Assembly: GCA_015852425.1 (NCBI GenBank)
Contig: JAAAIG010000791.1
Span: 1-17,893, forward strand
Length of the DNA: 17,893 bases
Origin: Gryganskiella cystojenkinii
Taxonomy: Eukaryota; Mortierellomycota; Mortierellomycetes; Mortierellales; Mortierellaceae
Direction of reading: 5' to 3'
The position numbers were made by a program, and so were the translations under genes. Under the pieces are notes generated by a model. The model was not told where the DNA came from, did not search any database, and saw nothing but the letters and a program-made list of their open reading frames with translations. How positions within the stretch are numbered: the first letter of the stretch is position 1; the number at the start of each line of letters is the position of its first letter. Positions 1-8,800 of this stretch are shown in pieces.

Positions 1-61
1 TCTTTTTTCTTTTTTTTTTTTGATCCTCGTCTCTCCCTCACTCACCTCTCATTCACCAATT
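1..61 (+). promoter_or_regulatory. Pyrimidine-rich 5' leader of the first gene
   Basis: The 61 bases before the first ATG are almost entirely C and T, starting with a long T run and followed by CTC-rich sequence. Pyrimidine-rich stretches just upstream of the start codon are common in fungal promoters and 5' UTRs. No TATA box is visible in this short piece, and the promoter probably extends beyond the left edge. Confidence 0.4.
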
Positions 62-895
62 ATGCGCGTCAAGACTCTAGCCCTCGTCGCTGTTGCCGTT
101 GCTGCCACCACCATCCTGGCCTACGACAACAACCCCTGCTCAACCTGCGTTTTCTCGTCTGTCTTCATGGACATCAACTGTGTTGCTCTGCCCGAAGCTA
201 GCCAGAGCCAGCTCAAGGGCCTCTTTGGTCCCACCCTGATGAACAACACCCTTCTCGCCTCCCTTGCCCAAGATCCCGCCATCAAGTCCTGCCTCTGCCA
301 CTGGACTAGTACTGCTCTCACTTCCAATGGATCTGCTGCTTCCTGCTTGTCTGGCGTCACCCCTGTCTGCAACTCTACTCAGATGTCGGGGCTTCAGGTC
401 TACATTGAGATCGCCAACATGGTCCGCGTCGTCCAATGTGTCCCTACAGGCTCCACAACTGGTCCATCTGGCCCCATCACCACCGTACCAAACACCGCCA
501 ACGTTAATACAGTAAAGACTTCCACTGGGGCCATTATTGGAGGAGTGGTCGGAGGATTGGTCATTGTAGTGGTCGTTGTGAGCTATCTTATTTACAAGAG
601 ACGAAAATCTAAGATGACTGTCAATAATACGCAATCGCAAAAACTTGAAGCACACGAACAGGATGACGGTCATCCGTCCCAGAATATCCAGGTCCTGCGC
701 TCTCAAAATCCGAGTCTGCCACCAATGTCGCAAGCACCAGTGTTTCAGCAACAGTTTGTGTTCTCAACCCATCCAAAACCTAATGTCAGCGCCTATATGT
801 CCGCCTCTCAGCAGCAACAGCAGCAACAGACTGTACCTTCGGTATGGGAACCGCAACCATTTGTAGTTCCTACAGCTGCATATCATGATCGCTAG
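62..895 (+). CDS. Secreted-type single-pass membrane protein, eight-cysteine ectodomain
   Basis: This intronless gene encodes 277 aa. I chose the ATG at 62 because it opens a clear signal peptide: residues 1-20, basic RVK then a hydrophobic run to TILA. An upstream in-frame codon at 20 would put non-hydrophobic residues in front of it. The predicted ectodomain (21 to about 155) has eight cysteines: P-C-x2-C, C ten residues on, C-x-C, then three singles. A Thr/Pro/Gly-rich stalk leads to a transmembrane helix at about 156-178 (GAIIGGVVGG then a Val run), stopped by KRRK. The cytosolic tail of about 95 residues is Q/P/S-rich with a seven-Gln run. The order and some spacings recall CFEM domains, but the C3-C4, C6-C7 and C7-C8 gaps are too long, so I do not assign that family. 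The architecture is that of a surface receptor or wall-anchored protein; the function is unknown. Confidence 0.8.
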   Translation: MRVKTLALVAVAVAATTILAYDNNPCSTCVFSSVFMDINCVALPEASQSQLKGLFGPTLMNNTLLASLAQDPAIKSCLCHWTSTALTSNGSAASCLSGVTPVCNSTQMSGLQVYIEIANMVRVVQCVPTGSTTGPSGPITTVPNTANVNTVKTSTGAIIGGVVGGLVIVVVVVSYLIYKRRKSKMTVNNTQSQKLEAHEQDDGHPSQNIQVLRSQNPSLPPMSQAPVFQQQFVFSTHPKPNVSAYMSASQQQQQQQTVPSVWEPQPFVVPTAAYHDR

Positions 896-1175
896 GCGCC
901 AATTGTGGAGACATTGAAACGCGCTTTTTTTTTTGGGATTATTGTACAATATCCGTGTGGAGACAGTCTCCAAGCTTGCGCTTGATTGCACTTTTTGGAT
1001 TTTTTTTTCAATCGTTCCCTCTCCTTGTTCTCCTCTCGTACCCCTTCCGCGCCACTGTTGAGTGAATTTACGGGGTCTCCCATAGTCCGGTAAACCATTT
1101 TTGGTCTCTGATGCAATGTTCTGTGATGATTTCATACTATTTTTTCTTATTTTGAGACGGCCTATTGACTTAATA

Positions 1176-2236
1176 TTAGAATAGATCGAGATGTCGTTGC
1201 TGATGTTGCTGCTATTGAACCTGTTGTACCTGTAGTACTTGTTGCGGTTGTAGATGTAGCTGCTGCTGTTGCTGTGGATGCAGAGGCGGTTATGGTGGTG
1301 GTAGTGGTTGGGCAAGAATATGCTGCATGGGTACTGCGGCCGTGTGTTGATGCATATCGAAATAGTATCCTTGCATGTCAGTTCCGTAATGTCGAAGGCA
1401 CTCTAGGAGTGCATGTTTCTCCAAGTGATTGTGTTCCAGGTTGCTCAGCTTCGACGTGACTCCGTCCATTAGTGCCTAGCCTTCCTGCATCCTTTCTGAG
1501 AGACTGCTGATTGCTTTGACAATATTGAGGTCATTGATTAGAATCTCCTTTGGAAATAGATGAGCCTTCCTGTGATATAACAGCTATTATTTGGGGAAGT
1601 TCTTGTTCGTAATCGAAGAAGAGCCCGCTCTTGAAGATATAGGAATAAACTATCAGGGTGCTGACCAAAATACGACCCATGCTGTCCTCCATCCTGTTCA
1701 CTACCGTATCCTGAAAAATGACGCGCCGCATTCGTACAAGGAGCGACAGTGTTGCTTTCCTGTTGACGATCTCACTGTTAAACAATGTCTTGGATGCTGA
1801 TGAGTCCTGGGAGTAGAGTTCAAGAGGTGGAACGTAGTGCAGATCCTCCCCGGTTAGCTTTCTAGGCTCGACCCCCTGCATCTCGTTGTCACATGTCTCG
1901 ATCCGGGTATCCCGGAGTTCAGAGTGATCGTCATTAAATGTGTTTCGATCCAACTGAAGATCATGCGCTGCAGGTGTGGATGTAGTTCAATGAGATCGCG
2001 CTCGAGAATATATAATACGGCTCATCGGACCTAAAAGGCGCCATCTGAAAGCGGACATAATAGGGTTGTACGAAGCTTAAAACGCCTCCATCTCTGTGAC
2101 CATCGTCCGAGGTGGCGAATCTCTTTAAGACCGAGTCCAAGGTTGTAAACCTCAACAACACCAGCATGACGGTCGGTATGAGTAACCTTGCTTGAGTACA
2201 CCAGACAGGAGCACATAACACCCGAGGTTGAATCAC
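1176..2236 (-). pseudogene. Decayed Q/P-tailed, coiled-coil-containing protein gene
   Basis: Read on the minus strand, coding-like sequence crosses three frames. Segment A (2236 to about 1964) includes DGHRDGG, FVQPYYVRFQ and DEPYYIFSS, and stops at TGA 1963-1961. Segment B (about 1962-1552) includes a charged part and a hydrophobic stretch near STLIVYSYIF, and stops at TGA 1533-1531. Segment C (about 1550-1176) reads through a heptad-like stretch (SSLSERMQEG, stop, ALMDGVTSKLSNLE) into a Q/P-rich tail with QQQQQ. Segment C holds TAG at 1478-1476, TAA at 1292-1290, TAG at 1214-1212 and a final TAA at 1178-1176. Coherent low-complexity and coiled-coil sense across these breaks argues for a dead gene rather than chance ORFs. 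Introns do not fix it: no suitable GT..AG pair removes the 1478 stop. The 5' end is uncertain; an ATG at 2363 with a short open stretch may be the old start. The family is not recognised. Confidence 0.6.
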
Positions 2237-2603
2237 TTCGTTTTCGGCGACAAGTCGACTGCGTCAACATTTCACGCCTTGATACCGTTTGTCAGCCGGA
2301 CCACCAACAAGAACCTTCACTCAATGCCAAGAATTGGGCGGGAAAAATCCGGGATTGGTTCATGATCGACGTATTGAATGATGGCAGAGAGAGAGCGACA
2401 AAGTAGTGGCTAGTGACCATACAGGAAAGAACAAGATAATAGAGCAATAGGGGAAACATTTCCAAAAAAAATAGAGTCGTTCGTTTTTACCTCCGACAGT
2501 GCAACGGTGGATGTCCTAATGACGAAAAGCAGATGCCTATATACCTATGCCGTTTTGGTTGGTTTCCCACGCGGGAAACACACCCTATCGCTTAGTAGTC
2601 AAC

Positions 2604-2727
2604 AGCCCTACACAAACATGAGTTGGTCTGGTCGCAAATTTTTTTGGTTACAGGGCCAAGTGCGGACGAAAAAAAAAGTTGCAACCGACCGACCGACCGA
2701 CCGACCAACTTAAGTTTGTGTAGGGCT
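2604..2727. repeat. Foldback inverted repeat, 124 bp
   Basis: The outer arms are 2604-2628 and 2703-2727. Each is 25 nt, and 23 of the 25 pair when one arm is reverse-complemented; the outermost 14 nt (AGCCCTACACAAAC) match perfectly. The symmetry continues inward: GGTC, GCAA and a T run on the left face an A run, TTGCAACC and the GACC array on the right, leaving a centre of roughly 20-25 nt. The inner arms differ mainly by expansion of GACC units in the right arm. This may be a small foldback or MITE-like element, or a transcribed hairpin in the 3' region of the Exo1 gene. I see no convincing target-site duplication. Confidence 0.65.
2687..2706. repeat. GACC tetranucleotide microsatellite, five units
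   Basis: Five perfect GACC units lie inside the right arm of the foldback repeat. The facing left arm carries only two GGTC copies separated by one base, so the array looks like a local slippage expansion after the inverted repeat formed. Confidence 0.85.
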
Positions 2728-2899
2728 AGTGTTTCCGTCATAAAAAAAGGGAAAAAAGAGAGAGAGAGCGGAGAGCAAGAGACTGAGTCCATGTTTGCAT
2801 AAAATGTAGCAATGAAGAAAATATATTGAAACACAGTGTAATAATAAACAAGGGTGAATGCAGGAATAGAACAGATGTGCTCAAAGTGGGGTTGTCGAA

Positions 2900-5519
2900 C
2901 TATGGTTGGGTATATTTGAACCGATCGAGGTTCAATTTGGTGCTCGAGGGAACGGCTTGCAAGGTCGAACTGATGCTGCCACTGGATGTACCCTTCACTG
3001 GTGCGGAAGTCAATTTGTGAGTTTTCGCAGAGAGTGACTTCAGTGAGGATCCCCGGTTTGTCGATGCTGTTGAACGATGGGACTTATCGAGATGGTAGGC
3101 TGCGTCTCCCGGCAAAGTCTGGACCACATTGAACCGAGAACTGGGTACGAGCACGGGTACAAGAGGCTTGGCTGACGTGAACGCGGTTGATGTCGTAGAG
3201 GCAGCCACGCTGGAAATAGAAGAGGCGGTGACTCTGACTGATTTACTTGCTTGGAATGCCCGCGTCAATCCTGTTCCTCGGCTCGGTCCATTACCGGTGG
3301 CACTCCTGAACTTTTCATGCCATCCTTGAATCACACTCGCCTGAGCTCTCTTTTGTGGCGTCTCATCATCCAGGACTGGACTGCAAGTAGGTGAGTCCTC
3401 CGAGTCCAGAGATTGAGAAGACGGCAAAGATCCAGAAGGAGAGTCTGAGGACAGCTGCGTATTCTGCTCTCGCTCGCCATCGGTCCGATATCCGAGATCG
3501 ACGCTTGAAAGCAAGGAGGCTTCGTCCATTCCGATCCCGCTGTCCTCTCGTATCGTCTTGGAATGAGGGTTGTTCTCGACATCTTCCGCCTCGATCGTGG
3601 GTGAGTCAAAGCCAAAGAATCGGCTCCTCTCCTCAACAGCGATTTTGGGCTTTATAACTGCCGTTTCTGTCGATGAGCTGGAGGTAATGATGTCCTTGTG
3701 CATATTTGGCATTGACGTGCTATTGTAAGAGTCGATAATTCTCTTTTTTTGGAGCGCTGCCTCCATCTGTTGACTTTGCATCCGCTTCCCCGTTGCTGTA
3801 GCAGTTGTTGAACTTTCGACGTTTGGTTTTGAAAAATAGGAATGAATCGACTTTGTGGCAGCTGCTGCTGGACGTGAAGCTTGGTAATGATTCTACAATT
3901 AAAGCCAGTTAACGAACAAGTCAGTATTTTTTTTTTGGACAATAGGCGTTACAGAAGTCTCTTGATGCCTTTTTTGCACTTACTGTTGGCCGGTTTTCCT
4001 TTCCAAGTGGTCTTACTCCGGTACTTGTCACAGCAGTCGTAAATGGCGGTGATTGACCAAGCGCCTCTTTTGAGATGGGGTCAAGACGACCAGTGGCAAT
4101 GCCAGTGAGAACCTCCTGGTCCAGAGACCTAGTTATGGTTGATTTAAACGGAGAATGATCGAATTTAGACACAATATCTCGCGAAAACGTCTTTGCGATG
4201 CCGGAAAACAATCGGATAAACAAAGGCGCGTGTGTGTCACTTACGGTCCCAAAAAGTCGTATTCATCTGTTTGTACTAGCTCTTGCAGTTCCTCGGGGAC
4301 ATCATTCAAGTGGACCATGGATTTCGTTGTAGGGTCGTACACGCGAGCGTATAAAAAAGTCAGGTCTGCCCTATGAAAATCCTCCTCGTAGTTTGATTGG
4401 ACCTTCATCCCGGGATTTTCCATCCTGACATATCGCACAACCTTGTCCACGGTTTTGAAACGTCGCAAGAGTCGTTGAGCTGTCCTCAGACCCATGCCGG
4501 GGATCGAGGGTAAATAGTCGCATCCGGACAAGATGCACATGTGACGAATCTCGGTCATGGTCCACTCGTGAAACGAGACATCCTGTACTTTGGCGAGATC
4601 GGCATGCAAGATCTCGATGCCTGCTCCATACTGATCCAGCTTGAAGATGACCTAAATTGAGACATTTGAACAAATAGAGTTAAAATCTGTGAGGGTGGAT
4701 GCATGCATGCATGCATGGGTAACACTAAAATGATCCAACAGTATCCAGTGGATGTTTACCCTTTTGCAGCCAAAGACCAAAAGATCCGAGTCCTCAGTCA
4801 CGATGCCATGGACGAGTCCTATCTTTTCCAGGTAAGCGAGTTGAGCATCGGCTTCATAGGGTGCGACGACGTATTCGATATTAGCCGCCTCCAGTGCCTG
4901 AATGACTGCAAACGCCATCTCTGGGGTCACATCGACGCATTTCCGGAATGACTCTAGCGCCTTCTTGGTCTGTCCTGAATGATAGAGGTCCATGGCTTGC
5001 TTCTTGCTCTCTTCTCTCCGACTATTACAATATCAAGCATAAAAACAGCGTAGATTAGAGTCAATTATCGACAATGGTTTCAAAACAAAACAAACTCAGC
5101 TGAGCGAATGTTTGTTCCTGAAAAACACACCCTAGACGATCCTTTTCTGTCAATGCTTTAGAGGGGAGGTATCCACCATCAAAGACAACGTAGGGCTTGA
5201 CATCAAAGAACCTGAACATCTCGATCTTGCGCATGAAATACGTGACATATCTTTTGGAGGGTGATGGGGAGAGTTAAAGAGATGGATGGGTAATGTTAAC
5301 CAAATGTTGTGAATTGTATTTCACTTCAAGTTTGAATGGAGTAGTCCGGTTCATTTACTTTTGAGTGGGTTGTCCGAGACAGAGCTCTTGTGCACAGGCA
5401 AAAGCACCCTTGTGTAGCCAGACATAGCCATCGATGGCAAGGGTCTTTCCGGCATAGTCCTTGAGATTGACAGGCTTCTCAATCGACTTTAACAGGGGCA
5501 ACAATCCTTGGATTCCCAT
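2900..5519 (-). CDS. EXO1: Exonuclease 1 (Rad2/XPG-family 5' nuclease)
   Basis: Exo1 is a 5'-to-3' DNA exonuclease and flap endonuclease of the nucleus, used in mismatch repair and double-strand-break end resection. Six exons join in phase: 5359-5519, 5131-5250, 4760-5021, 4245-4651, 3984-4128 and 2900-3892. They give 695 aa, close to the 702 aa of yeast Exo1. The N-terminus [10 protein letters not shown] matches the XPG-N domain and fixes the start. The metal-binding acidic residues are all present: D30, D78, E150 and D152 (PYEADAQ), D171 and D173 (TEDSD), and D226 (LSGCDYL). A helix-hairpin-helix follows (PGMGLRTAQ). The region after about residue 365 is Ser/Thr-rich and disordered, as in the family. 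It carries RSRFF at 454-458, matching the Mlh1-interacting (MIP box) pattern, and a PIP-like TKSIHSYF at 378-385 that lacks the usual Gln. Introns are 91-116 nt. Confidence 0.95.
4699..4717. repeat. ATGC tetranucleotide repeat in Exo1 intron 3
   Basis: A short self-complementary run of alternating GCAT units lies inside the 108-nt third intron (4652-4759) of the Exo1 gene. It does not touch the splice sites. Confidence 0.8.
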
Positions 5520-5534
5520 TGCGAACCGATTGTT

Positions 5535-5549
5535 GTCTGTCTGTCTGTC
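5535..5549. repeat. GTCT microsatellite just upstream of the Exo1 start
   Basis: About 3.75 perfect GTCT units (GACA on the gene's sense strand) end 16 nt upstream of the Exo1 ATG, so they probably lie in the 5' leader. Confidence 0.8.
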
Positions 5550-5815
5550 ACGGAGGGAGGGATTGAAGGGAGTTGGGAATAAAGACTGTGTTGCTGATGA
5601 TGTGGCGGGTCAAGAAAGAGTCAATGTGGAGGGTGAAGGGATGAATGAATGAAAGAATGGAAGTAGTGAATGAAGCAATTAAAGAAGAGTCTGTTTGTTC
5701 GTGTTTTTTTTGTTTGGTGAAATTTTCGTGTGTACCCCCTGCAAATAAAGATGCATTTTGCCACCAAAAGAGCCGGATAGAAAAGGGTCTACCAGTCACA
5801 TTATCGCCACTTTTT

Positions 5816-5821
5816 TTTATT
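5816..5821 (-). terminator. Polyadenylation signal of the permease gene
   Basis: AATAAA on the minus strand, followed by an A run, lies about 23 nt after the permease TAG/TGA region. Position and sequence fit a canonical poly(A) signal. Confidence 0.55.
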
Positions 5822-5843
5822 GTCTTGAATAATGGGCAATAAC

Positions 5844-8800
5844 TCAGGGCCTTCCGACACCGGCTCCAATACTCTCACGTTCGAACGACGAAGGACTCAA
5901 CACATCATCCGTGTCCATATAAAACCCCTGCTGTTCTTCCTCCTCCTCATTTTCCTCTGGGACCATGTACTCGATCGGTCCGTCTCTCTTCACTACTCCC
6001 TGGCCTCTGACACGAATCGGTCCACTGTCTCGTCTCAACGGTTGTTGTGGCTTTTCTTGTTGGACCTCCACCGCCAGTACTGCAACCACCGGCTCTATCA
6101 GGGAAGGCGGCAATGGCGTGATCGGAGAAGAACTCGATCCCTGTGTCGAGGACGAGATATCTGAAAGCGATGAAAAATCTGAACTCGAGTACGTCTCAGA
6201 TTCTTCTGCTTCATCCTCCTTCTCCTCCCCCTCGACATCTTCATACTCATCCTCCTCTGGGATCCGACCTGCAGCCGCCGCGGCTGCGATCCTGGTCTGT
6301 CGAGCCGTCTTTGTCTTTGCCTTCATCGCCACAGCACGCTTCTTGTTCCGTTTGACCTGGATCCGAGCCTGCTCTCGTGCCCAACTGGCAACGGATCTGG
6401 ACCGTTGAAGCTGTTGCTGTCGTTGGTAAAGTTCCGGGTCTGGACTGGCAGAGAGCAACACCCGCTCAATCGGGTCCTCTCGCCGGTCCAGCGTCAAAAA
6501 GTCTTGTTGCTCCATGATTGTTCGAGACGACGGTTGCTCAGGCCTCTGAGTCGAAGAAGGTTCCTTGGGCTTGGGTCGCTCTAGGGATGTCGTGATAGGA
6601 GGCGGTCGAGACGGCAGACTCTTGGAAATTGTTGTACCAGAAATCTCCCTATTATTAGGCAGACCAAAAAACCCCGGCATGTTGGACTTTGGCAACGGCG
6701 TATTGAGCGAGAAGAGTGGGTACGAGTGATGATACTCCTGAATGTACGAGTCATCCGCCTCTCCAATCGTCTTGTAAAGAGCCTCGACATCTTCGTCCTC
6801 CTCCTTTTCTTCTTTAACATCCTCGTCACCCTCTGAACCCTCTTCATCAGACTCCATATGAAAAGAAGCTCCATACTCGTTCTCGCTGTTTTGGATTGTA
6901 GGTGTGCGACTCAAAGGCAGCATCGTCGGCAAGGCCAAGCCGGTACTGTGGCTACTCTCTTGTGGATGATCATGTCGTCCAGTTCCCTCGGATCCACCAC
7001 CACCAGAATTCACATCCAACCCACTTTCGCCGCCACCACTAGTACTCATCCTGATCGTGGACGGTGACTTGATCAAAGGATACCCATCCAAGGTTGGGAA
7101 TTGAGATATGGACAGTTGCTGCTGGTTCAACATGTATGGGTTCTGCAGGTGTAGCTGATGGTTATGTAACCCGGTCGCGACATAGAGAGGGGGTGATGAG
7201 ATCCCGGTAGAATGCACAACCTGGTCCAGATCCAACATGGACCGCGCATCCTCCGAAAGACCAGACTCTTCCATGCTCATCAAGCTTTGTGGGTAAGGGG
7301 TCGGTGCACGTTCTCGACTGGATCGCATCAACAAATCGTCCGGACGTTGTTGAAAGTTGTTGGATGTTGAGGCAAGGTTTCCAAGTTGGTAAAAGCTTTC
7401 GATCCCTTGTTGAGACGGTTTGAACTTTGGCGCTTCTGTCGACAAGGACGACTGGTAGGCAATGGGTATACCGGAACCAGAGGAGGGCTGATCAAACGTG
7501 ATGAGTGGTGGCATTCGACTTCTCGTAGCAATCACCTCGTTCTGTGGTTTTGTCATAAATCTCGGTTGTTTGTCTTCTTGACTCGAGGTTTCCACAGTGC
7601 TGGAAGTCGCTGGCGCGACAGCAATCTCGGGGATCGTTGGGCTGCCTGCTGCTACTACTGCTGCTACAGCCGAATTGACCTGATGCTTGGAGACCGAGAG
7701 TGATTTCGTGAGCAATAGACCCGAGCTCGCATGGCCTGATCCTTCACTTGAGCTTGCAGTCGCTGTTGTAGCAGGTTGAGGCTTTGCGGCTGGGAGCTCT
7801 CTTGGCAACATCTCGGGGGAATCGGAAAATGGAAGTCCCAGGATCGATGTCGGGTGACTCTGGTTAGAGCCGATCGTGGTCATGGTCAAATTGGATTGAC
7901 CTTGTTGATGCTGGTTGTGCTGTTGTTGCTGCTGCTGTTGGGGTTGTTCTGTGGATTGCGTCGGTCGAACACTCGCTGATGATGCCGTCGAGGGTTCCTG
8001 CTGGTGAAGGTCTTGCCCTCCCTCTCCTTGCTGCTGTTGCTGATTCTTCTTTGGAGCGGGATCGCGTCTTGGAGGGTTTAACGAGGTCGGGCCTCTACGA
8101 TCAGTAACCTCAGGAAAAATTCGATTTGCGGCAGCTCCCTTCTTGAGGTAAGCCGTAAGAGACGATGGTGCCGATGGGTCCTTGAACTTCGTCGTTATCC
8201 CTGGTGCAGGTGGTTGACGAAAGGAAGCCATGGGAGGCGTGACAGTCAAAGACGGGGTCGACGCCGGCGCATGTCTCTTAAACATGACAGCAGGAGGGGC
8301 TGTAGACGCACCCATCAACGTGGTCGATAGTGGTTGCAGGGGCGCATACGTAGCCCTACCGCCGACTTTTCTCGGGTAGATATCAGGAAGGGGTCGTGTC
8401 GGTAACTGATGCGAAGCTCGACTGACATTCTTGGCACTACCTGTGAAATCTGTTCGGGCTTTGAACCAAGAGATTGCAAAGAGGCCAAGCAAGAGCAGCA
8501 ACACGACAGGTGCATAATTGAAATTGTTCTTGGTCAGGGGTAGAGTCGACGGTAGCATCAAAGCCAAGGAGAGAAGGATCAACCAAAAGATGGCGATGAC
8601 ATGAAGGACTCTGGAAAACCGACCAAGTGAAAAGTTCCCCACGATAAAGTGCAGTTGACCCTCAGTGGTCAGTCGCATCCAAAGGGGTATCGCTACTCAG
8701 ATCATGAGAAAAGTAGTTTGTTTTTTGTCAGGCATCATAATCACAAGCAAAAAAAATAGAGGGAAACTAGCTCAAAAGCTATGGTTCTTACCGAAGCAAA

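Larger units (their letters stand above)
2237..2899. other. Intergenic region with repeats, no gene seen
   Basis: This stretch separates the decayed gene from the stop codon of the Exo1 gene, and both lie on the minus strand. It should hold the 3' UTR of the Exo1 gene and the old promoter side of the decayed gene, including a CT-rich minus-strand stretch around 2380-2460. It also contains a foldback repeat with a GACC microsatellite and a GA-rich run near 2757-2780. Short ORFs here look random: low complexity, no recognisable motif. Confidence 0.5.
5520..5843 (-). promoter_or_regulatory. Exo1 upstream region and permease 3' region
   Basis: These 324 bases separate the permease stop codon from the Exo1 ATG, both on the minus strand, so they must serve as the permease 3' UTR and the Exo1 promoter and leader. 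A minus-strand AATAAA (5821-5816), about 23 nt past the permease stop, is a good polyadenylation signal. Near the Exo1 ATG is a GTCT repeat (5535-5549 on the plus strand). I see no clear TATA box or cell-cycle motif. Confidence 0.5.

Noticed and set aside
62..520. Assignment of the first gene as a true CFEM protein
   Set aside because: Cys order fits, but three of the spacings and the haem-binding Asp do not. I kept it as a descriptive eight-cysteine domain only.
140..751. Long open frame antisense to the first gene
   Set aside because: The sense strand has a signal peptide, patterned cysteines and a membrane helix. The antisense frame is His/Asp-rich with no motif and is a GC-driven shadow.
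764..1315. Minus-strand open frame of 183 codons rich in Asn, Tyr and Ser
   Set aside because: It is an alternate-frame reading of the CAA/CAG/CTA-rich tail of the decayed gene, and then runs antisense into the first gene.
1274..1459. Plus-strand open frame of 61 codons
   Set aside because: It lies opposite the Q-rich tail and helix region of the decayed minus-strand gene, and its Val/Gly bias comes from the complementary CCA/CAC repeats.
5844..8692. Treating the long last exon as a separate gene starting at the Met at 8678
   Set aside because: The preceding acceptor at 8693 joins in phase with exon 5, and the residues on both sides rebuild the conserved TM10-TM12 part of the permease.
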